A stretch of DNA of 33,982 nucleotides from a virus, in the IMG/VR virus record IMGVR_UViG_3300037847_003385, positions 1 to 33,982 of that record; one strand, written 5' to 3'. Below are positions 30,304 to 33,982 of this stretch, in pieces (position 1 is the first letter of the stretch; the number at the start of each line of letters is the position of its first letter). The position numbers and the translations under genes are program-made. Under the pieces are notes generated by a model. It had not been told where the DNA came from and searched no databases. It saw nothing but the letters and a program-made list of their open reading frames with translations.

Positions 30304-30461
30304 CGCTGCTTCCTTTCATGAAAAAGCTGGAAATATTTTTGTGTGACCCCCATGTATACGCGGCGACCGGGGAGGGGGCATGGGTGCCTTTTCGCAACCC
30401 GCCCGGTCGCGCCTGCCTGACAGCGTGACCAATGACCAGGCGAACGTCTGGTTGTTGTACA
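30304..30461. promoter_or_regulatory. Gene-free stretch upstream of the terminase operon
   Basis: A 158-bp gap. It contains a 9-bp inverted repeat GCGACCGGG (30363-30371) and CCCGGTCGC (30402-30410), separated by 30 bp rich in G and C runs, and two tandem TGACCA words (30425-30437) next to a dispersed element. No clear -10 box is seen. As the region directly before TerS it could hold the terminase recognition site or a promoter; neither is proven. Confidence 0.4.
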
Positions 30462-30464
30462 TCA
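30441..30464 (+). promoter_or_regulatory. Dispersed element copy 7
   Basis: Core reads AACGTCTGGTTGTTGTACAT, the copy most like the iterons (CTGG-N3-TTGTAC in full). It overlaps the last codons and stop of the initiator gene and lies at the upstream edge of the gap before the terminase operon. Confidence 0.6.
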
Positions 30465-31373
30465 TGCTGTCTCCCGGCTCTGCTTTCTAGATATGAAATA
30501 CTGCAAGGACGTTGGTGGCTGCTTGTTGTGGCGCACCAGCCAGTCCAGCATGCGTTCGCTGTCTGCCGCAAAGCTCTCGACTGTGTAGCCTAGTGCCAAG
30601 AGCTGTGCTGCCAGTTCCTCTTGCCTGAGATCGTGCCTGAACCTGCTGCCCCATCGCTGCGCGACCGCGTGTGCGTATGTCATGCAGAGCTTCCTACATT
30701 CACTTTCTTTAATCTCTTTACATCTATTGTTAAGATGTAGGTTAGGTACAACCTGGGTGTTGTATTCTCGTACAACCTGGGTGTTGTACTGTCTCTCCTC
30801 TTGCGACAACCTGGGTGTTGTACGACTGCGATCTTTCAGTGCGCTGGTCGTCTGCTTGATGAGGGCATTTACATCCTTCTGTCGCTGCTTTGACTGCTGT
30901 CCTTTGGCCCCTTTTGCGGCCTCTTCGATGGTGCTTGCGGCGGTCTCTTGTTCTTCTTCCTCGGTCTTGTGCAGTCGTGCCGCGGCGGCTTCCACGTCTT
31001 TCAGGGACTGTGTCGGGTCATAGATCACGCGCCAGACTGCGCCCTTCTTTCCGTATGGGCGTTTGCTGTTTTCGTTCCTGACCTTCTCCAGGTATCCGAG
31101 CTCGACCAGCTTTCTGAAGTGCCTGGACACGGCTTGCTGTGACATCTCCAGGTCACGGGCGATGGTTCGTTGGTTCACCCAAAATGTGCCAGTGTATGCG
31201 GATGCATGGGCGCAGGCGTAGCATAGGATCACCATTGCCATCGGGAAGCGTGTGAAGCTGGTGTCTCTGGTGGCTCTGCCGGGTATCCAGGCTCCGGCAC
31301 CGGGCGACTGTCCGTCACCGCGTCCGTCTGGTGCGTCTCGCACTGGATCGGGTGTGAGCTTAGACTTCTGCAT
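30462..31373 (-). CDS. Replication initiator with winged-helix domain
   Basis: 303 aa from ATG 31373, GGAGG six bases upstream; the start overlaps the preceding stop. A winged HTH lies at about residues 64-100 (NQRTIARDLEMSQQAVSRHF, then a LGYLEKV wing). A charged, Glu/Ala-rich linker follows (about 124-180), then a repeat-encoded stretch (YNTQVV twice, 196-209) and a C-terminal domain (about 220-303). Phage initiators of the lambda-O type have this order (N-terminal HTH, linker, partner-binding C-terminus) and carry the origin inside the gene. Three iterons sit at 30746-30823, matching this idea. It may recruit host helicase directly. The specific partner is unknown. Confidence 0.75.
   Translation of the reverse strand: MQKSKLTPDPVRDAPDGRGDGQSPGAGAWIPGRATRDTSFTRFPMAMVILCYACAHASAYTGTFWVNQRTIARDLEMSQQAVSRHFRKLVELGYLEKVRNENSKRPYGKKGAVWRVIYDPTQSLKDVEAAAARLHKTEEEEQETAASTIEEAAKGAKGQQSKQRQKDVNALIKQTTSALKDRSRTTPRLSQEERQYNTQVVREYNTQVVPNLHLNNRCKEIKESECRKLCMTYAHAVAQRWGSRFRHDLRQEELAAQLLALGYTVESFAADSERMLDWLVRHNKQPPTSLQYFISRKQSRETA
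30746..30823. repeat. Three iterons, candidate replication origin
   Basis: Copies at 30746-30765, 30770-30789 and 30804-30823. The middle one is GTACAACCTGGGTGTTGTAC, a perfect 7-bp inverted repeat around CTGGGT; the others differ at one or two end bases. Start-to-start spacings are 24 and 34 bp. The third copy lies in a different reading frame from the first two, so the conserved unit is the DNA, not the peptide. A comparatively A+T-rich stretch (30700-30745, including AATCTCTTTACATCTATTG) is adjacent, as at many origins. Confidence 0.72.
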
Positions 31374-31375
31374 CG
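31350..31375. repeat. Direct repeat at the initiator start (pairs with 31810-31835)
   Basis: 26-bp window matching 31810-31835 at 22 positions, including AGCTTA and CTTCTGCATCG. It holds the stop of one gene and the start of the next in both places; both downstream proteins begin MQKSKLTP. Confidence 0.75.
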
Positions 31376-31833
31376 CCGGCCTCCCACCTGAATTTCAGTT
31401 GGCCGTAGATCGGTTGCCAATCTCTGTTCCCGCCGCGCTGCGTCCAGCGGTCGTGCGGTTTCACTTCACCGACAATCTTCCAGCCAGCTCCTTTGAGGGA
31501 TGCGCCGCTCTCTTCTTGTAGCGTGTAGGTCACCATCCTTGTGCCGCCCATTTGCTGCCAAATGCGCCAACAGCGTCCGTAAAGAAACGAACAGGCATTG
31601 CGCGGCGCATGATCTCTGACACACACACGGTTCACTTCAGCGGTCCAGCCGTCATCAAGTATGGCAGAAACGGGTCTGCCGACGATGGCAACGCCGACAA
31701 TCTCGTTGTTAAACAGAGCGCCGATAGAAAACTTACCGCCTTGTGTGGGCTTGTTATGCCGGTGGAAGTTGGCAACAAACTCGTTAGCCTCGCGCAACGA
31801 TATCGGCATGGGCGTCAGCTTACTCTTCTGCAT
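31360..31833 (-). CDS. XF1762-like protein (GNAT-type fold)
   Basis: 157 aa from ATG 31833. It follows the XF1762 family: PISLREANEFVANFHRHNKP, then IGALFNNEIVGVAIVGRPVS, DDGWTAEVNRVCVRDHAPRN and the terminal ASLKGAGWKIVGEVKPHD. The layout resembles a GNAT acetyltransferase with the R/N-ACS-LYG segment (NACSFLYGRCWRIWQ) as cofactor helix. Function unproven; members are common in phages. The gene is flanked by the 26-bp direct repeats and its first residues MQKSKLTP equal those of the initiator, which suggests insertion or duplication at this junction. Confidence 0.78.
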   Translation of the reverse strand: MQKSKLTPMPISLREANEFVANFHRHNKPTQGGKFSIGALFNNEIVGVAIVGRPVSAILDDGWTAEVNRVCVRDHAPRNACSFLYGRCWRIWQQMGGTRMVTYTLQEESGASLKGAGWKIVGEVKPHDRWTQRGGNRDWQPIYGQLKFRWEAGDAEV

Positions 31834-31835
31834 CG
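31810..31835. repeat. Direct repeat at the XF1762-like gene start (pairs with 31350-31375)
   Basis: Second copy of the stop/start cassette. Upstream methyltransferase-like protein ends DAEE and the XF1762-like protein ends DAEV, each followed by TAA inside the next MQKSK-coding start. Confidence 0.75.
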
Positions 31836-32371
31836 GTGATCCATTCGATGACGGGTGCCGGCAGTGCCAGGCGTGACTTGACGACGTGCAGCCGGTCCCA
31901 AATGAACCAGGCATATGCTGTGGTGCCGGTGCTGGTCTGGTCCTGATCGCCGCGCCAGATCGTCAGGCGGTGGCTGAATACATGGATACGGGCGGGTGGG
32001 TGCTTGCTGAACAGCCTCTGGTAGCGTCCTACGCCCTCCAGGAAGGACAGTCGCAGCAGATAGGCATGCTTGGTGCATCCGAGATGTATGGCGTGGCTGA
32101 TGAAGTTCTCGGCCAGTCTGTATGGCGGGTTGGTGATCAGGTGATCAGCCTGGCGTGTTTGCTCCAGGAGGAAATCGATGCCGGGCGGGCAATATCCGTA
32201 GTCGTTCAGATCGGAACAGATGGTTTCGATGCCTTGCCGGCGGCAGACATTTGCCAGTGCGCCATTGCCGGCGGCTGGTTCCCATATGGTTGGCCCGAAG
32301 GATTCACGGCGCAGCAATGCCCTGGTTGCCTCGGGCGGTGTCGGATAGAAGTCGTCCTTATGTCTTGTCAT
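31820..32371 (-). CDS. DNA adenine methyltransferase-like protein
   Basis: 183 aa from ATG 32371; earlier in-frame residues overlap the zinc-ribbon gene out of frame. The order is DDFYPTPPEATRALLRRE, motif I-like IWEPAAGNGALANV (residues about 27-41), a substrate strand with acidic end (ICSDLNDYG) and motif IV TNPPY (about 79-83), as in N6-adenine methyltransferases. It is short, with no obvious target-recognition domain. It could protect phage DNA from host restriction or mark the origin. Overlaps the zinc-ribbon gene by 14 bp. Confidence 0.82.
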   Translation of the reverse strand: MTRHKDDFYPTPPEATRALLRRESFGPTIWEPAAGNGALANVCRRQGIETICSDLNDYGYCPPGIDFLLEQTRQADHLITNPPYRLAENFISHAIHLGCTKHAYLLRLSFLEGVGRYQRLFSKHPPARIHVFSHRLTIWRGDQDQTSTGTTAYAWFIWDRLHVVKSRLALPAPVIEWITDAEE

Positions 32372-32594
32372 CGATCTCTTCCGGCAGCTCGACGTACCCT
32401 TTGCCTTCGCACACTGGGCATTGTCCGTATCCGGTCGTGATGTCACCGCCTCGGATGTAGTCCGGCACGGTGACCTCGACCTCGCATTCGCCTTGTGCAT
32501 CGCAGTGTTCGCACTCCAGCACCTCGCGCCATTCGCCTGGCACGGTCGAGATGCGAACCCTCCGATCGGGAATGCTGCTAAAGCCTCTAGCCAT
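32358..32594 (-). CDS. Small zinc-ribbon protein
   Basis: 78 aa with two CxxC pairs (CEHCDAQG and CPVCEGKG), each followed by a Gly, as in DnaJ-type zinc knuckles. Between them is a beta-like stretch (VEVTVPDYIRGGDITTGYGQ). It may bind nucleic acid or stabilise a partner protein. Its start overlaps the HNH gene stop by one base (TAATG). Confidence 0.72.
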   Translation of the reverse strand: MARGFSSIPDRRVRISTVPGEWREVLECEHCDAQGECEVEVTVPDYIRGGDITTGYGQCPVCEGKGYVELPEEIDDKT

Positions 32595-33244
32595 TAGTTA
32601 TCGTTGGTCGATACGAGGCCGAGGGCAGGGTGCTTGAAGACGTGCCGGCGGTGATAATCCATGAATTCATCACGCGCCCTGGCTGCATCCAGGAATGCCT
32701 TGCGTTGCCGTCTATGCTCACGCTCTGCAAAGCTACCCTTTGGGTGCGCGACCTTGGGCGGCACGAACATTGGCTTGATCTTGCATTTGTCGCCGCCGTT
32801 GCGCCATGCGCGCATCCACTCTTCACCAAACGCAATGTAGAGCTGGTCATTGTAAATAGGGCCAAGCACCTCGCCGATCTTCGATGAGATCATCAGCAAC
32901 CCCTCTGGGTCGAACGAGATGAAGCCTTTGTCGAAGAGCTGGTCATGGTCGCCGCGCAGCAGCAGGCCGTTGGCTTCGTGCAGGGCTTCAGCTTCATTCG
33001 CGCAGTGTCGCAGTGGCTTGATGTGACTAGCGACCAGGTTGATGCGGGAGCCGGTTATCTGGCAAACCCGCTGCTTTTTGCGGAGCTGCTTTCTGAACGT
33101 CGTCCGCAGCTTTTTCTGTTCGCTGTCGGTCAGTGACTTCGCGTAGGCGGTGACCAGTCCCTTGTCAGGATTGTCTGCGCCCCATCTTTTCAGCTCTGAT
33201 TCGAGTGTGTTTCCGGCATCAAGTCTACGCATTGCCGCCACCAT
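32594..33244 (-). CDS. HNH endonuclease-like protein
   Basis: 216 aa from ATG 33244 (an ATG at 33232 is also possible). The centre follows the HNH_2 pattern: VCQITGSRINLVASHIKPLR, then EANGLLLRGDHDQLFDKGFI, with the paired His/Asn/His-Asp positions expected of the metal site. The N-terminal ~60 residues are basic and helical. Such proteins may nick or cut DNA near cos or replication sites, or be mobile. The place in a replication operon favours a role in DNA processing. Overlaps the DnaA-like gene by 20 bp. Confidence 0.78.
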   Translation of the reverse strand: MVAAMRRLDAGNTLESELKRWGADNPDKGLVTAYAKSLTDSEQKKLRTTFRKQLRKKQRVCQITGSRINLVASHIKPLRHCANEAEALHEANGLLLRGDHDQLFDKGFISFDPEGLLMISSKIGEVLGPIYNDQLYIAFGEEWMRAWRNGGDKCKIKPMFVPPKVAHPKGSFAEREHRRQRKAFLDAARARDEFMDYHRRHVFKHPALGLVSTNDN

Positions 33245-33698
33245 TCAGCTCTGACTTCAGCTTGTCGTATGTGAAGCGCAGGGCATGGTCAGTTTCCATG
33301 CGTTCCCTAGCGCGGTTGCAGCCATGCCAGATCGTGCTGTGGTCACGGTTCATGGCCTTGCCGATTTGCATCAGGCTCTGGTGGCTGAGTTCATAGGCCA
33401 GCAGGAACATGAGGTGACGCCACCGGGCGAGGGCATGCTTGCGGCCACGGCCCAGCATCACCTCGGTGGGGATGTCTGCCTCTCGGCTGACGGCTATGAC
33501 AATGGCTTTGACCGATACGCTCTGGGCGATATCTCCGAGATTTTCGTGCCGGGGTACAGAGCTTCGACTAGCTTCTTCTTGAGCTTGTAAACGTCCGTTT
33601 TGAACCCCTTCACGTCCTCCACTATTTGGCACCCAACTTGGCCGGCGGGTCCGCTCTGAGAAGTATCGAAATATCGAAAGTCCGGTAGGTAGTCGCAT
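33225..33698 (-). CDS. DnaA domain IV-like DNA-binding protein
   Basis: 157 aa from ATG 33698 with GGAG seven bases upstream; a GTG at 33722 and one at 33632 are alternatives. Residues about 70-145 match DnaA domain IV: VKAIVIAVSREADIPTEVML, GRGRKHALARWRHLMFLLAY, and the signature RDHSTIWHG that reads the DnaA box. There is no AAA+ ATPase. The first ~60 residues are Arg/Ser-rich and overlap the DUF1064 gene over 205 bp, so their sequence is probably overprinted and poorly constrained. It may bind DnaA-box-like sites or block host DnaA. Confidence 0.75.
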   Translation of the reverse strand: MRLPTGLSIFRYFSERTRRPSWVPNSGGREGVQNGRLQAQEEASRSSVPRHENLGDIAQSVSVKAIVIAVSREADIPTEVMLGRGRKHALARWRHLMFLLAYELSHQSLMQIGKAMNRDHSTIWHGCNRARERMETDHALRFTYDKLKSELNGGGNA

Positions 33699-33871
33699 AT
33701 TTTCACTCCATTGATTTCGCACCTGATCCGGGGATGGATTTCGAGGTGGCTGATTTCCCCGGCTTCAAGGCGGGGTTTGAGTGTGTGGAGGTAGTGCTTG
33801 GCCTCGGCCTGGCTGTCGAAGACGTGGCCGTCCAGCTCCACCTTCTTGTTTCGGAACTTGCTAGGCGGCAT
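33494..33871 (-). CDS. DUF1064 protein (predicted nuclease fold)
   Basis: 125 aa from ATG 33871 (a GTG at 33874 is adjacent). The family pattern is clear: PPSKFRNKKVELDGHVFDSQ, AEAKHYLHTLKPRLEAGEIS, LEIHPRIRCEINGVKICDYL, then PDFRYFD and VEDVKGFKTDVYKLKKKL. The ordered acidic and Lys residues (E/D..DF..E-x-K) fit a PD-(D/E)XK nuclease fold, and phage members are suspected junction or repair nucleases. Its start overlaps the RHH stop by 11 bp; its 3' half overlaps the DnaA-like gene in another frame. Confidence 0.82.
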   Translation of the reverse strand: MPPSKFRNKKVELDGHVFDSQAEAKHYLHTLKPRLEAGEISHLEIHPRIRCEINGVKICDYLPDFRYFDTSQSGPAGQVGCQIVEDVKGFKTDVYKLKKKLVEALYPGTKISEISPRAYRSKPLS

Positions 33872-33982
33872 CACGATCTGCCAGGCTCTCGCGCAGTAAC
33901 GCCTCAACCAGGGACGCCAGCGATCGGCGTTCTGCCTTGGCTCTGGCCTCAAGCCTGGCCTTGAGGACCGAATTAATTCGGA
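33861..33982 (-). CDS. Ribbon-helix-helix protein, C-terminal part (continues at 130)
   Basis: The other end of the gene described at 1-130, with TAG at 33863-33861. It overlaps the DUF1064 start (33871). The segment from 33884 to 33982 repeats bases 1-99, so only 33861-33883 adds new sequence (the end of the second helix, ADRDAA). Confidence 0.72.
   Translation of the reverse strand, partial: RINSVLKARLEARAKAERRSLASLVEALLRESLADRDAA
33884..33982. repeat. 99-bp terminal repeat, right copy
   Basis: Exact copy of bases 1-99; see the left copy. Joining the copies gives a 33,883-bp circle. Confidence 0.95.

Noticed and set aside
30363-30410. Inverted repeat as a rho-independent terminator
   Set aside because: The 30-base loop is long and no T-run follows the stem on either strand.

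Overview
The window is a complete 33,883-bp genome of a tailed phage, opened at an arbitrary point. The first 99 bases (1-99) recur exactly as the last 99 (33884-33982), and a small ribbon-helix-helix gene is intact only when the two ends are joined. The structural genes are those of a podovirus with a T7-like virion: terminase small and large subunits, portal, scaffold, capsid, tail tubes A and B, internal (ejected) proteins, and a fibre with a T7 gp17-type head domain. I find no phage RNA polymerase, DNA polymerase, primase or helicase, so transcription and replication must use host enzymes. A serine recombinase, several small DNA-binding proteins and a replication initiator carrying iterons in its own gene suggest a temperate phage or phage-plasmid. 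The host cannot be read directly. Gram-negative features (T7-like ejection proteins, a LexA-like domain, GTA-type holin) and GCCGG-rich sequence fit a proteobacterium, perhaps an alphaproteobacterium; this is inference.

Layout. A divergent control region lies at 131-237. Rightward from it (238-5469) run two unknown genes, the serine recombinase, a winged-helix protein, an unknown gene, a second control region (2759-2893), a small membrane protein, a YqaJ-type exonuclease with its RecT annealing partner, and a stand-alone LexA-like DNA-binding domain. Everything else is leftward. Starting at the same divergent region and crossing the contig ends come the RHH protein, DUF1064 protein, a DnaA-domain-IV protein, HNH protein, zinc-ribbon protein, an adenine methyltransferase-like protein, an XF1762/GNAT-like protein and the initiator (33871 down to 30462). 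After a 158-bp gap come a small unknown protein, TerS, TerL, a GNAT protein, several tiny basic proteins, portal, Bbp19-like protein and scaffold (30303 to 24187). A strong terminator (24119-24159), a promoter-like region and a folded 5' leader separate these from capsid, decoration protein, tail tubes, four internal virion proteins and three fibre-type genes (23907 to 8218). The lysis genes follow (7990 to 5466): two tiny ORFs, a membrane protein, two holin-like proteins, a GH108 endolysin and two small basic proteins.

Cross-cutting signals. An asymmetric element close to ACGTCTGGTNNTTGTACAA recurs in seven intergenic spots. A related, partly palindromic 20-mer occurs three times inside the initiator gene and once upstream of the capsid gene. 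This looks like one DNA-binding system coordinating replication and transcription around the circle, somewhat like mycobacteriophage stoperators. Other unusual points are a three-way-junction RNA leader ahead of the capsid gene, a duplicated stop/start cassette flanking the XF1762-like gene, a 205-bp overlap between the DUF1064 and DnaA-like genes, and three overlapping tiny ORFs near the terminase genes.
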